Source of the DNA: Oscheius onirici
Lineage: Eukaryota; Nematoda; Chromadorea; Rhabditida; Rhabditidae
DNA: 64,000 bases
NCBI GenBank assembly: GCA_932521025.1
Contig: OW051471.1
Span: 5,704,001-5,768,000, forward strand
Direction: 5' to 3'
The translations under genes and the position numbers were made by a program. Shown here piece after piece: positions 49,253 through 61,035 of the stretch (positions are counted from its first letter, which is position 1; each line of letters starts with the position of its first letter). The notes under the pieces are model-generated. The model saw nothing but the letters and a program-made list of their open reading frames with translations, searched no databases and was not told the origin of the DNA.

Positions 49253-51469
49253 TTAATCAATCTTCAGCTGATTGTAAAGGAAATGTACAAACTTGGCGGT
49301 CCCGACGTAGCCAATGGTACCTAAAATCTGCCTTTAGACAATCGAAAACGGGGATCTTACCTGTCATCAAGCCAAGGGCGACGGAAAAGAGCCCCATGTA
49401 GCTAAAGTAAAATACTGTTTGGAAGAGACCAAACATTCTGAAAATCAGTTTCTTCTCTTTAAAAAAATATGAAAACTTACTTTGTTTTAAAGAAGAAATA
49501 GTAAATAGAATAAATATATACATAAACAGCGGTTGAGGCACCGGCAGAGAAGCTCGTCCATCTCCATCTCCTGAAAAACTAATTAGAACGGAAAATAAAA
49601 GGTTTAACCAGTCCTCGGCGTTGAGAAGGAAGTAGCTGCACACGATAGTGACACAAACGGTGACAACAGCCAGAATTGCTGTCACAAGGAGCATGAATCC
49701 GAATACGTAGTAGATCTTGTAAGCCCAGAATGACGTGAAGATAAAGTACCTGAATTAAATTATTGCCAGACTAACTGTTATGAAAACTTACATTTCGATG
49801 AAGATACTTCCAAAGGGTAGAACACCTCCAAGGAGAGTAATAAGCCACGGTTGAACGAACCATTTCTTGTCGGGAATTGGTCGAGGAACGGCGTTTACTC
49901 TACACGGATAGTCTCCCTGTCCGGCCATATTTCTTCCCAGAACTGTTCCAACGAGAGTAAGTGGAAGAATCACAAAGATGCAAATTGCCGTGACTGCCAG
50001 CTGAAAACAAAAATTGAATGAATTACAGAAAACGAACCATGATAGTGAAAGGAATGGCTCGAGAGGCGTGGTAATAGATGGCGATGAAGTTGATGAGGAA
50101 TGCAACTCCACAAACTAAACTCGGAAGAAGGAAGGCGCCAAGAAGCATCTGTTTGATCCAAGCACGTCCTCCAAATCGAGAGTACATCGATCCTCCAGCG
50201 TATCCGTTGATGGGAGAACTGGCAGCATAAACGAAAATGGCTGCGGACAGAAGAGATCCTCGTCTGAAAAAACGTCAGAAAAAAAGGTGAAAACTAACAA
50301 ACTCTGTATAGAATTCACCGACAATGGCCAGGATGATGGTAATAAAGGCGACGGTGAAAATATGGTAGCCAGCACCAATCAGTGAAGAGAAAAGAAGAGG
50401 TAAGCTTGGTGGACGGAAAACGTCTCCGTGAACTTGTTTCCAACCATATTCATCTCCGAGATCAGTATCCTAAAACATGTCATAATTCAGTAAAACCAGG
50501 AGTTATTACCAAATCTTCAACATTGTCGTCTTTCTGATAACGAGCATAATCTTTGCGGAGAGTTCGAACAAGAATCATCCAAACGAGACCGACGAGAAAG
50601 ACGACCATCATAAAGCTGTTGAAAATGGAGAACCAATGTATCTAAAATAGTCAGTTATTTTGACAATAAGGCTTGAAACCCTGTGCTGAAAAAAGCTGGG
50701 ATCGAGGTATTTGTCGAATCTATCGGCGAAGAGTGTGTTGGCAGGAGTCCAGTTTACTTCGTAGGAAAAGTTCAGCTGGACACCGGGATGAATATCCACA
50801 CGGCCATCTGCTGTCAAATTGACGTCGACGATCTAAAGACTACGTCTTACGTTGAATTTTGAAAAAGCTCACTTGTTTTCCATTGTACCCGATGTCGAGT
50901 TTCTTATGAGTGTAGAGCTTGTACACAACAGGATGCGTAGTGCTGTCAATTTCTCCGATCATGCCTAAAACATAAATTTTGATAAAATATACAAATAACC
51001 AACCCCAAACAGGCATATCATCGAGGTACATTTGATAGTAATAGCTGTTCTTGATAGCGTAGACAAAGGTTTTGTAATCTTCCATGCTCAGCGTTGTGTT
51101 GCAGTAAAAAACCTTCTTTTCAGTTGCTAAAATTTATTTTTTTTAGAAAAAGGAAAGCTACGAACTTCGGAATTTTATATCAAGTCCGGAAAAGTCGAGC
51201 TCGACTCCCAGAAGAGATTCTCCCATGGTTTCATGATAATGTCCAATCGATTTCTTCGTTCCTCGACAGAAAGGCAACGAAAAATATGTGTATGTTTCTT
51301 GTCGATTGCTGTAAGGTCCGACCTAGAAGAATATTATAACTAAACAAAGAAAATGAATTACGGTGTTCATCCAGAGAACGACTTCCTCTCCAACTTCGTA
51401 GGCATGATCGTGTTCATCCGCCAATACGCCGGCCGCGAGAAAGAATAAAGAGATGATAAACAATGACAT
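49253..51469 (-). CDS. TM9SF3: Nonaspanin, TM9SF3 type
   Basis: Nine-TM Golgi/endosomal membrane protein. Start 51469, one base after ttgcag, with signal peptide [17 protein letters not shown], then [20 protein letters not shown] and [17 protein letters not shown]. Luminal domain: [62 protein letters not shown] and [20 protein letters not shown] begin TM1. [19 protein letters not shown] follows in the loop. [67 protein letters not shown] and [20 protein letters not shown] are near-identical to TM9SF3. It ends YNQLKID (stop at 49253), keeping the KxD-type C-terminal Golgi-retention motif. About 580 aa. Confidence 0.96.
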
Positions 51470-52020
51470 TCTGCAAAGAAATAATTGAAGTTTCGAGCAA
51501 GGCTTACCTGAGAGGCGGCAGCCAGCCGCTTAATTTATTTAGTCGGTTCTAGGAATGTGGCAGTGTTGGAGAGAATCCAGCTGGAATCCTGTAAATAAAC
51601 CAATAAACAAAATGAAAGCGATCAGGCGTCTTTGACCAGTGTTTGAGAAGGAAGAAATAAAAACTGCGATGCATAATTTAGTGAAGAGTTTGTAAGATAA
51701 TTTTGTCTCAATTCGCAAAAGTTTATAAAAAGGAGTGTGGTCATATGCGTGGCAATTGAAGCTGGAGAAAGTACGCAATTCGTCTATCGTACCGCCGATC
51801 GTTTCAAGAACCACGCCAACATTTTATTTTTCGGGTTCGGACATGAAGATTTTTTTTTGCAAACAAAACAGAAGAAACCGAAGCACAAAGTCAGATGAAA
51901 AAAGAAAAACAGGCCGATTTCGGGTAGCTGCCAAAAATCGTTCAAAAAGAATGTATAGAAACGCCTTCAAGGCGCTGCTTTTTTGTGGGAACGGTCAGTT
52001 GTTATCATTAGAGTTTCAGC
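51470..52020. promoter_or_regulatory. Divergent region between TM9SF3 and NitFhit
   Basis: 551 bp between divergent start codons, with no supported gene. It ends with acceptor-like sites (ttgcag on the minus strand, gtttcag on the plus) right before each ATG, so leaders are probably added by trans-splicing or come from short untranslated exons. Confidence 0.45.
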
Positions 52021-53791
52021 ATGTTATCAGCGTCCAGGCGGATTCTGGCGACGTCGTTTTCAACAAAAATGGCCGAAAAAAGTCTAGTTAGTTTCTTATG
52101 TGCCACCATATTTACGAATATTTTAGATCGCCGTCTGCCAGATGACGTCGGAACACGATCTGCAGGCTAATTTCGAGACGTGTAGGGGTATGATCGAACG
52201 AGCAGGAGAACGAAGATGCAAAGTAGGTATTCATTTCGAGCAGCATATCGAGTTCCTCGTTCAGATGATCTTTTTCCCGGAGTGCTTTGACTACATTGGT
52301 AGAACAAAGGAAGAAAATATTAGTCTAGCAATGGACGACAGCTGTGACTATATAGGCCAATTCAGGTGCATTTTATATATTCTTTAAACAAATGTCGTTT
52401 ACAGAGATCTTGCCCGTAAACACAAAATTTGGCTTTCCCTAGGAGGTCTTCATCGGTACGATAAAAGTGGCTATCCTTGGAATACTCATTTGATAATTGA
52501 TGATGAAGGCGAAACTCGTGCCAAATACAACAAGTTGCATCTTTTCGATCTTGATATTCCGGGAAAAGTTAGATTAATGGAGAGCGAGTTCAGCCGAGCA
52601 GGAGAAAAGGTGGAATTTTTTCCATATTCCAGTATTAGACTTTTTTCACAGATGGTACCTCCGGTCGAGACGCCTATCGGAAAAGTTGGACTGTCAATAT
52701 GCTACGATCTCCGTTTTCCCGAGCTGTCAATATGGAATCGCAAAAAGCAGGCTGATATTTTAACTTACCCTGCAGCATTCACACTTACCACTGGTCTAGC
52801 TCATTGGGAGGTTCGTTAATTTTAAAGTCGTTTGAGCTACCTTTGTTTAGGTTCTGCTACGTGCAAGAGCCATCGAGTCCCAATGCTATGTTGTTGCTGC
52901 TGCACAAACTGGAAAGCACAACGACAAAAGAATGTCTTACGGGCATGGTAGGCGCTCCTTTTGAACCGAAACATTTTCCCAGTTTTCATACATTTCTAAT
53001 CTGTTTTTCTAGCAATGATAATCGATCCGTGGGGAGCTGTAATTTCTCAGTGTTCGGAACGCGTTGACATGGCATTTGCTGAAATTGACCTAGGATATGT
53101 TGCAGAGCTGAGGCAAATGCAGCCCGTCTTTTCTCACAGAAGGAACGATCTTTATTCGCTACATGTCAACGAAATTGATACAGGTTTCTCTGTTTCTTCA
53201 TTCACATCAACTTTTAGACAATTATCCTCTACATTTCGGACAGTTTCAAATAGCTGCAGACTCTATTTTTTATCGATCCAACTCTTCCTTTGCCTTTGTT
53301 AACATAAAACCTGTTCTTCCCGGACGTAGGCATGCTTCCAAACTTTCATAACTCGATAACTTCAGACGTATTGATTAGCACAAAAGTGCTTCACAAAAAA
53401 CTGACCGATTTAACTGACGAAGAAACAGCCGACTTGTTCAACACGGCGAAAACTGTTCAAAAGATGTTGGAGAAATATCACAATGTGACTTCTTCTACAG
53501 TTTGTGTACAAGACGGTCGAGACGCCGGACAAACAGTCGAGGTGAGTGTTCAGTATTTTGATAAATTTCAACGGTTTCAGCATGTTCACATACACATTCT
53601 GCCCCGTCGTGCCGGAGACTTTGCCTTAAGTCCTGATGACCTGTACAAGAATCTGGAACAGCATGACAAGTAAGCATTTTGATTGTATCCAATATTTTTT
53701 GCACAGAAATCCCGAAGTTCAACCGCGATCACAAAAAGAGATGTCTGAAGAAGCATTGACCTACAGACGCGCCTTTTCCGACAAAATGTGA
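52021..53791 (+). CDS. nft-1: NitFhit: nitrilase-like amidase fused to a Fhit hydrolase
   Basis: Fusion protein known from nematodes and flies: Nit hydrolyses deaminated glutathione, Fhit cleaves diadenosine polyphosphates. The start [13 protein letters not shown] (mitochondrial-like) is followed by [16 protein letters not shown]. Nit triad visible: Glu in [10 protein letters not shown], Lys in [17 protein letters not shown], Cys in [34 protein letters not shown] and [14 protein letters not shown] complete Nit. Fhit: [66 protein letters not shown] (His triad HVHIH) and [13 protein letters not shown], stop 53791. About 10 short introns. Full length (about 440 aa); all catalytic residues kept. 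Confidence 0.97.
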
Positions 53792-54689
53792 TTCTTTTTT
53801 TCTAATAACAATGAAACTTTTCTCTCTTCAATGAAATCTAAATGTCTACGAGCTATAAAGTTGCATCAAAGAAATATCTGAATATATAACTGATGTGTGG
53901 AAACTTTTTTCTGCAAAAGTGCGTAATGATGAAGTATCATCGTTTTTCACTTTGTTTTCTCTAGTTTTTCTATTTTTCCTCGATGAACACATCCCAAATG
54001 CACTTGCAAAAAAATATAAGCAGTAAAAATGATCTTTTAACAAAAAAATGGCTTTTCCGTTCGTTCTTCCGCGGAATTTCCGTACGCATTTTCGCGGAAA
54101 TTTATTTCACGGAAACGAGGTTTTCTCTCTTTATAAACCTTTTTTATTCTGTTTATATTTTTCCAAGTGTATTTGGCAGTTCTCATTGACGCTCGAAGGC
54201 CCAGTGGCAGGAGGCGCCAGCGTCAACCTGAGGGTCCCAAGTTCAAACCCGAAGATATTATAAAAATTCTAGGAGTCATACTTGGCACCTGTCCAGATGA
54301 TAGAACGTAAGCTTTCTCTGGATCCTCACATAAGAGCTTGCTCGGCGTTGATTATGGGGATAGTTAAAAATATGTAAACATTTTTTTTAAAAACGCGAAA
54401 AACGACATGACGTGCGTTTTACGCACTGGCATAAAAAACTTCCGCAGATCTCTGACAATGAGATATAAACACATTGCAAAACTGCACTGGGGAGAAGGAG
54501 CGAGCTTCCTCTCGTTGCAATTGATCGCCGAGTAGCCTGTCAGTTTTGCGACCAGCGCGTGTTTTGTCGGGTCGTCAAATGTGCAGATGGCCCGCGCTTT
54601 ATCCGATCGTTATATCCCGTTCAATCCTGTTCGCTTGATGCGTCACACGCCAGTCATATCTTTCTACTTTTCAGAAAAGCTAGAACAAC
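53792..54689 (+). other. Intergenic, NitFhit to IQSEC
   Basis: About 0.9 kb, AT-rich in the left half. It contains a degenerate tRNA-like stretch (54186-54250) and ends in a ctttttcag acceptor at about 54674, 16 bases before the IQSEC start. Otherwise nothing recognised. Confidence 0.5.
54186..54250 (+). other. tRNA-like / SINE-like fragment
   Basis: GGCCCAGTGGCAGGAGGC resembles a Ser/Leu-type D-arm (A box), and GGTCCCAAGTTCAAACCC resembles a T-arm (B box), spaced about 30 bp apart. The stems pair poorly and the acceptor ends do not match, so this is at best a tRNA-derived relic. Confidence 0.25.
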
Positions 54690-57563
54690 ATGACGACTGT
54701 TCGGACAAAATTATCAGAATGGAGAGGAGTTCCTAGCGCAAGCAGAGTTTTTGCAAACAGTGGATACGAAATTTCGGATGATCTTCAGCGGTTGAAAATT
54801 GAGGTTCGCTTTTTTTTCATTCTTTGTAGAAAAACATTGTCTTTGTTCTCTGAAAAGTCATCGCTTTACATTACTCATAGTAGAATTTAGGCTTGATTGT
54901 TTTTTTTTCGAAGAATTTCAATCCCTTTCCAGGTTTTGGAGAAGCGTTATGGCGGAAGAGAAACGTCTCATCGAGCGGCAGCCGTCATCCAAAGAGCATT
55001 TCGTCAATACTGTCTGCGAAATTGTTGGAAACAAAAGACGACAACTCCCTTCAACAGGTTTTTATTTTCTTCATTTTGTACAAGCTGTCTTTCAGACCTC
55101 CTTTTTTCATGCGAACAAATGCTATCCAAAAAGGATATTGTCAATCACTCTCAGCAACAAATTCCTCAACATCATTACGGTTAGTATTTTCCATCTCTAG
55201 AATTCTGGTTTTGTTTCTGACTAATTTTGCGTAAATATAACCTCCCCGCTTTGCTCACTCGTCTGTTTATTCTGGATGACATACGGCGCAGTCTGACAGC
55301 TCAGACTCGCCAGTTTCGTTTTCGTGCAGCTATACTGATCAATTACTCTTTTCAGATTTACAGCTACAAGTTTGTCAGCGCAATTGAAAGCCCAAGCTAA
55401 GCAGGATCAAGATCGTACATTTCCGTCTACCACTTCGAATTCCTCGAACAGAATGATCGGTAAGCAATTTACTTTGATGAAAATGGGGGTTACTTTCACT
55501 CCTTTTATTGTCTAACAAGAAGATCAACATATTCTGTATGTTTGATGTTCTTTATTCACAATACATAGCTCCCGGTGCTCGGCACTCTAACCTTGTGGTT
55601 GAACCCTTTCTTTTAGTAAAGGTTACCTGAATTCAAAGCAATCTAAATCAATCTCTGAAAAAGAACGGATGAATTTTATATTTTAAATTGCGCTGGCAAC
55701 GCCCTGAACTGGTAGAGATAAGTGTGGCGCATTGTGGCTCAAGTACTGAGAGCAATTTATCCACTCATCGCCACTCTTACAACTCGTAATAATGTCTCAG
55801 AGTATGGCAGTTGTTCCAAAACAACCTTTCCTAAAATGAAACGTTTCAGATAGTCTGATGTCCCCACGACTCTCCCAACGACGTACAGGCCAAGAAGTCA
55901 GTTCCATGCCAGTAGTTTGGGTTCCTCGAGCCTCGTTAGCTTCCCAAAGTGCTGCTCATTCCAACAGTCTTCCAAGACTTGAACGACACGCTGTCCGAGA
56001 GTAATTAGCTTTTTGTGTTCATATATTTGTTTTGCAGGTGCACACCGAATAAAGCCTCTCGTCCAGCTTTGACCGAGCAAGACAGAAAACGACAGTATAG
56101 GATAGCCCTAAATTTCTTCAATAAGTAAGAGTTTCTTTTACTCAAAACATGAGTTTCAGGAAACCGGAACGAGGAGTTTTTCTTCTGACCCATTACGGAT
56201 TCGTTAATAATTCACCTGATGCTGTCGCAAAAATACTCTTTGGAAGAAGAGGATTGAGCAAACAGATGATCGGAGAGTACATCGGCACCTTGCATTCCAA
56301 CTTTCACAGCTGTGTTTTGAAGTATACTGCTTTTTATTTTCAAAATTTTTCGAAACTTTAGATATTTTATGAATCTAATTGAGCTTCGTGGATTGGAAGT
56401 CGATATCGCGTTGCGCAAGGCCTTTCAGTTTTTCATTCTGCCAAAGGAAACGGAAAAGATTGACCGAGTTCTTCAGGTAATCGTTTATTTTGGCCAAATG
56501 TTGAGTTTTAGGCTTTCTCTGTTCATTACTGCAAGTGCAATCCTAAGCGCATCGACACTTTTCGAGGAGGGGTTGACTCTGTTCATTTGCTAGCCTTTGC
56601 TATTATTATGCTGAATACGGATCTCCACTCCCCTAGTTTGAAGGTTTTTTCATGCTAGACATTTTTATAGTAAATTTAGAACTTTGCCAGAATGAAACGA
56701 GAAGATTTTATACGGAATCTGCGTGGACAAGACAAGCAATCGAATGAGAAAGAAGGTCGTGATTTCAACAAGTTTGTTTTGTCAATAATATGGAAAATGT
56801 ATGTTCAGACAGCTGTTGGAAGGAATTTACGAACGTGTCAAGGCGGACGAGTTCCTTCCAGGTGACGATCACGTGGCTCAAGTTATGCGAGTGGACAATG
56901 CAATTGTCGGAAAAGACAAACCGGTAAATAGTTCATATTTTTGAGAGACAAGTTCAATTTTCAGCTGCTCACAGAAACACAACGACGATTAGTATGCTAC
57001 TGTCGTTTACAGCAAATTGACGATCCGACCAAGAAACAGGCAAAAACGCGACACGAAAGAGACGTCTTCTTGTTCAACGACATGCTAGTCATCGCCAAGA
57101 GCAGCGATCGTCGAAGTAGCTCAAATTCAAATACAAGCTATGTTATGAAGTCTCACACACCTCTATTGGGTGCAAGAGTCGAAGAATTCAAGGTTCGTAT
57201 TTTTGAATATTTTTAGAGTTTTTTATGATTTCAGTCTATTTGTTACGATTACGGGTTGACAATAACAACCACTTCCAAAGAAAAGTTCCATTTCAACGCT
57301 AGAAATGCGGAAGACCGGTAATTAAGCTTATTTTCTTACTTATAGCCGTTTTTAGGCGAAGATTTGTTGCTGATGTAGCCGAATCTATCAAAGAGTCCAT
57401 TCAAATGGAGGATGTCCGTCTCGAGCTGGAAATGGACAAGTTGCGAATGGAAATCCAACGCGACAGCGGTCTTCCCGACATGGAGTGTCAGTCCAACACT
57501 CGTCGGCTCAGCTTCAATAGTCTCGATTCAGGAGTCGAGGAAAACTTCGAACACTCCAATTAG
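54690..57563 (+). CDS. Arf GEF of the IQSEC/BRAG family (IQ-Sec7-PH)
   Basis: Guanine-nucleotide exchange factor for Arf6. Start MTTVRTKLSEWRGVP at 54690. YEISDDLQRLKIE with EKRYGGRETSHRAAAVIQR gives the IQ motif (AAVIQRAFRQYCLRNCW), as in IQSEC. A Ser-rich linker contains a 390-bp intron. The Sec7 domain (about 56090-56800) shows RIALNFFNKKPERGVFLL, KILFGRRGLSKQMIGEYIG, FILPKETEKIDRVLQ (the Glu in PKET sits where ARNO has its catalytic Glu finger, PGEA), YCKCNP, LLAFAIIMLNTDLHSP and KREDFIRNLRG. A PH domain follows (RRLVCYCRLQQIDDP, ERDVFLFNDMLVIAK). A coiled end (EDVRLELEMDKLRME) runs to TAG 57563. C. elegans homolog is thought to be bris-1. Good support throughout. Confidence 0.92.
55462..55850 (+). 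other. Long IQSEC intron
   Basis: Runs from gtaagc (after SNRMI) to cgtttcag. About 390 bp; no gene or repeat recognised. Confidence 0.5.
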
Positions 57564-57910
57564 TGTTGTTTCTGTAAATACTTCCCATACAGCTACTTTT
57601 CACACCCCTTCTCAGTCTAGTCATTCTCATTTTGCGTTCTCAGAAAACTTTATGTGCTCATCATTTTCTTTTATAATTATCATTCCTTTTTCACTTATTA
57701 CCAAGGGTCTGTAAAATATGCCTAAAACCACTTAACAACCTCTGCTTTCTCTCACTTGCTCTTGCCATTATTCAGTTTACTGTTGATTGTTTTAAAGATC
57801 TTGTACTATAAATTGAGCACTGACTGATGTTGTTTGTGTTTTTGAAGGCCATCCACTACATACTCAATAATCAGATTCTTCCATTCTCATTTGCGGAATT
57901 AAGAGCTGTA

Positions 57911-58293
57911 ATGAATGAACAGACGGCTTCGAAGAAGAAGCGAATCCATGACCTGTTGAATAGAAAACGACGAAAGGAGCAAACTGATTCACAAGAAAGG
58001 CCAAAAGCAGAGGCAAATTCAAACAATGTTTGCCCTGACCAAAGTGAGCAGAAAGTCCTGGAAGAAAAGGTTTCCGTTCAATTATATTTAACGTTTGACA
58101 TTTTAGGCCAAGAAACGACTTTTGCTGGAAGCAAAATTGGCTAATGAACGTGCAAAGACGGGTAAGATGTCCCCAGAATAATGTTATAGTTTTAGTTGGA
58201 CCTCAAGGATTTCTCCGTCCAAAAAGTATCAATACCAACAAACAGTTTTTGAGAAGAATCCTACAATCTACCATCAGATCCAGAAAACAATAA
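57911..58293 (+). CDS. Small basic, helical protein; not recognised
   Basis: Three exons joined by GT-AG introns (donor after EEK with gtttcc, then donor after KT with gtaaga) give about 107 aa. It starts MNEQTASKKKRIHDLLNRKR, is Lys/Arg/Glu-rich with a likely helix (KKRLLLEAKLANERAKT), and ends VGPQGFLRPKSINTNKQFL plus RRILQSTIRSRKQ, TAA 58293. The C-terminal part with GPQGFLRP and NKQFLRR looks like a conserved motif, but I cannot name the family. Likely nuclear given its charge. It lies 347 bp after IQSEC (57564-57910 holds no gene; a tttgaag acceptor precedes an upstream in-frame stretch at 57841). A MITE begins 46 bp downstream. Confidence 0.6.
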
Positions 58294-58331
58294 ATGTGTT
58301 TCCTTCTTGCTGTTGGCCAGCTGCACTATAT

Positions 58332-58764
58332 GTGTTTTCCAGGCTTGTTGAAAACCTGCGCTGCGTTGCGATCTGGACTGCGGCCAGGTTGGACTTTGCG
58401 GCGGGCTAAAAAAATTCATTTCGCATTTTTTTCTGATTTTTTTTGTTTCCAAATACGTCCTCCGATTAGATTTAGTTTTGCCATCAGTAAAATTGGAAGA
58501 AAATCGAAAACTGACAATGAAAATCGAAGAAAACTGCTATTTTTACCGAATTTCGTCAAAAAACCGCATTTTCTTCTATTTTTGTCGTCAGTTTTCGATT
58601 TTCTTCCAATTTTTCTGATGATAATACTAAATCTAATCGGGGGACGCATTTGGAAACAAAAAAAATGCGAAATAAAATATTTTTAGCCCGCCGCAAAGTC
58701 CAACCTGGCCGCGGCGCAGCGCAGCGCAGCTCAACAACCCAGAATCAACAAGCCTGGTGTTTTC
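58332..58764. mobile_element. hAT-type MITE (417 bp) with 8-bp target duplication
   Basis: Element 58340-58756 starts CAGGCTTGTTGA and ends TCAACAAGCCTG. Flanks are identical 8-mers GTGTTTTC (58332-58339 and 58757-58764). Long inner arms share CAGGTTGGACTTTGCGGCGG and GATTAGATTTAGT-type blocks in inverted order. No transposase. The GCGGCGGGCTAAAAAAATTC block links it with the element at 38689. Long open frames inside it are artefacts of the repeat. Confidence 0.9.
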
Positions 58765-59244
58765 TCAGCTTATTGGTTGCAGTTTCAGAAAATTGGCGCC
58801 ATTTTTTTAACCGCGTACACTGTCGATACGCAGTTAAATTTGAGGAATTTTGTAATTTCGAGTGCCTAAACGCGTTTATTTCTAAGCCCATCTGTTGTTT
58901 TGCTTTCTTCTTTTTTTCCTGATTTTATGATTAGCAAAAGAAACTCGTCAAATTTCTCAATAATTTAGTAAACTGACGTGTGGTAAAGCTTTTTCGAATT
59001 TCGCGCTGCACTTGCTTGGAATGGTTGGTCCATTGGCCGTCGTCCAGCCTTTCGCAAATCGATTTGTGCTGGCCGTCATCTTGTGCTTCGAGCTTTAATT
59101 TTACGTCAGCTCATTTTCATCTCGTATTTTTCCAACCAACGGAAAAGTTTCTAACGTTCATAGCTCTCGTCGTACAATGTAAAAATCCTCATTTGTCTTT
59201 TTTCGTTTTTAGGATGTCGTTCAGTATCTTTGTTTTTTTTCAGA
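58765..59244 (+). promoter_or_regulatory. VDAC upstream region
   Basis: 480 bp with no gene. It ends in a strong pyrimidine tract and cag acceptor one base before the VDAC ATG. A promoter and a 5' leader intron or trans-splice site are expected here. Confidence 0.4.
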
Positions 59245-60295
59245 ATGGCCCCTCCCACCTTTGCTGACCTTGGCAAGTCCGCTAAAGATCTCTTTAGCAA
59301 GGGATATAGTGAGTATTGCTGTCGCATTTTTCCCAACTTAGATTTCAGATTTTGGATTCCTTAAAATTGACTCGACCACCAAGGCTGGTGAGGCCAAGGA
59401 GGTTGAATTCAAGACTGCTGCTGCCCACAACCTCGGTTCCGGCAAACTTGGTGGAAATCTCGATGTGAAGTACAAGATCCCTCAATACGGTAATATTTTT
59501 ACCATATTCTCATACAATCCAATTTAGGAGTGACTCTTACTGAGAAATGGAACACCGAAAATCAGCTTGGAACTGTCATCGAGGTCAACGAGCAGTTCGG
59601 ACGCGGACTGAAACTGACTTTGGATTCTCTTTATGCTCCTCATGCCGGCAAACGCTCCGGAAAGCTGAAGGCCGACTGGGCTCTTCCTACTGCCCGGGTA
59701 TGCTCTATTGATCTAGTTTCAAACTTCCATATCTCAGATTACCGCTGATGTATCGCTTACTTCTACCCCAATTGTCAACGCCGCTGGAGTTTTCTCGCGT
59801 GAAGGCTGGCTTTTCGGTGCCTCCGCCTCTTTCGACACCAGCTCTAATAAGGTTGGTGTTTGCGCAAATGTCTTTTCGAGTTTACAATTTTCAGCTGACA
59901 AATACTGCTCTCGCCTTCGGCCACACTGCTCCACAATACACTCTGCACTCCTTTGTTGTCAACTCTTCTGACTTTGGAGCCTCTCTCTACAACAAAGTTT
60001 CTCGCAATGTCGAGATTGGAGCTCAGCTTGGCTGGAAAGTCGGAGGAAGTGCTGACTACGCTCTGGCTACGAAATACGCTCCAAGCAACGATTTGATCCT
60101 CCGCGCCAAGGTCGACAACAAGAGCGTCGTCAGTTTTTACATAATTTCTTAGCATAACTTAACGTTCAGATCGCTTTCTCCGGAACTCACAGCCTGTCTT
60201 CTGACCTCAAGCTGACTCTTTCCACGCAGTTCAACCTCGCCACCAACGATGCACACAAGTTCGGTCTCGGCATCGAATATGAGCCGAAGAACTAA
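59245..60295 (+). CDS. vdac-1: Mitochondrial porin (voltage-dependent anion channel)
   Basis: Outer-membrane 19-strand beta barrel for metabolite exchange. The start MAPPTFADLGKSAKDLFSKG gives the N-terminal helix of all VDACs. Alternating beta text follows, with GKLGGNLDVKYKIPQYGVTL, TLTEKWNTENQLGTVIEV (known TEKWNTDNTLGTEI), LKLTLDSLYAPHAGKRSGKL, SREGWLFGASASFDTS, FGHTAPQYTLHSFV, GWKVGGSADYALATKY, LILRAKVDNKSVIAFSGTHS and LATNDAHKFGLGIEYEPKN, stop 60295 (about 283 aa, the standard length). Six exons with small introns. High G/C third positions compared with neighbours suggest strong expression. Confidence 0.97.
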
Positions 60296-60430
60296 ATATG
60301 AACAGTATGTGAAGTTTTTAGAAGATTCGGTGTTATCTTTTATTTCGCTATCCGCCTTGTCGATTGTTTAATCTAAGTAAACAATTTTGTACACGTGTGA
60401 TAGTTTCGTTTTTGAAGCTCTTTGTCCTGG

Positions 60431-60847
60431 TCAGTAGCCGCACTTGAATATCATCACATTGATCTCAAATAATTTAGCTTTATCACTTCAACTGACTTAC
60501 TTTGTCCGTTTTCAAAAGCAGGAAGTGACCTTGCTCATAGCTTACGCGAGACCCAAAGCATTTGCCACAGCTGAAAAGTAAAGTGCAAATTGGCAAAATT
60601 CTTACATCACATGCCATGTCGGAAGCATTTGTTTATCAAGTTCCTCCTTCACGAATGCCGCAATATCCTAAAACTTTCTAGCGTCTAGTCGAATGTTATT
60701 AGAGCAAAAAAGGCTGAAAGTTACCAATTTGATACCCACCTTGTCGACGTTGTAAAGTCTCAAAGCTTCTCTTACGACATTGATAACTGAAGACTGCTCG
60801 ACGTCTTCCATGTCGCTCTCTTTAATTTCCAATTTCTCCTCCGACAT
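60431..60847 (-). CDS. Divergent LC8-type dynein light chain
   Basis: Start MSEEKLEIKESDMEDVEQSS at 60847, then INVVREALRLYNVDKVGIK. Exon 2 gives DIAAFVKEELDKQMLPTWH, and exon 3 VICGKCFGSRVSYEQGHFLL. This lines up with LC8 ([47 protein letters not shown]). The end LLLKTDK plus CGY (after an inferred 58-bp intron, TGA at 60431), or VSQLK if that intron is kept, is shorter than LC8 and lacks the final FYLGQVAILLFKSG strand. Function in dynein or as a hub protein is uncertain because of this. It shares a 188-bp divergent spacer with Hikeshi. Confidence 0.75.
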
Positions 60848-61035
60848 CGAGCTTAAAATCAAACAATTTTCTAAAGAGTAATTAGATTTGAAAGAAAACT
60901 TTGACAATGCAGAGCTTCTGCTGGAAGGCGACTGAGCCCTTTTACAACGTGGAAGAGAGCGGGGTCCGAACAGACGCCTCATGCAACAATGAAAGTGTTG
61001 TGATTGACACTTCTCCGAGAACTAATTGTTTTTAG
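60848..61035. promoter_or_regulatory. Divergent promoter, LC8-like / Hikeshi
   Basis: 188 bp between divergent start codons; the plus gene's ATG directly follows a gtttttag acceptor. No other element recognised. Confidence 0.45.

Noticed and set aside
58294..58686. 130-codon open frame
   Set aside because: Lies entirely in the foldback MITE; its Phe/Ser/Lys text is mirrored on the other strand.
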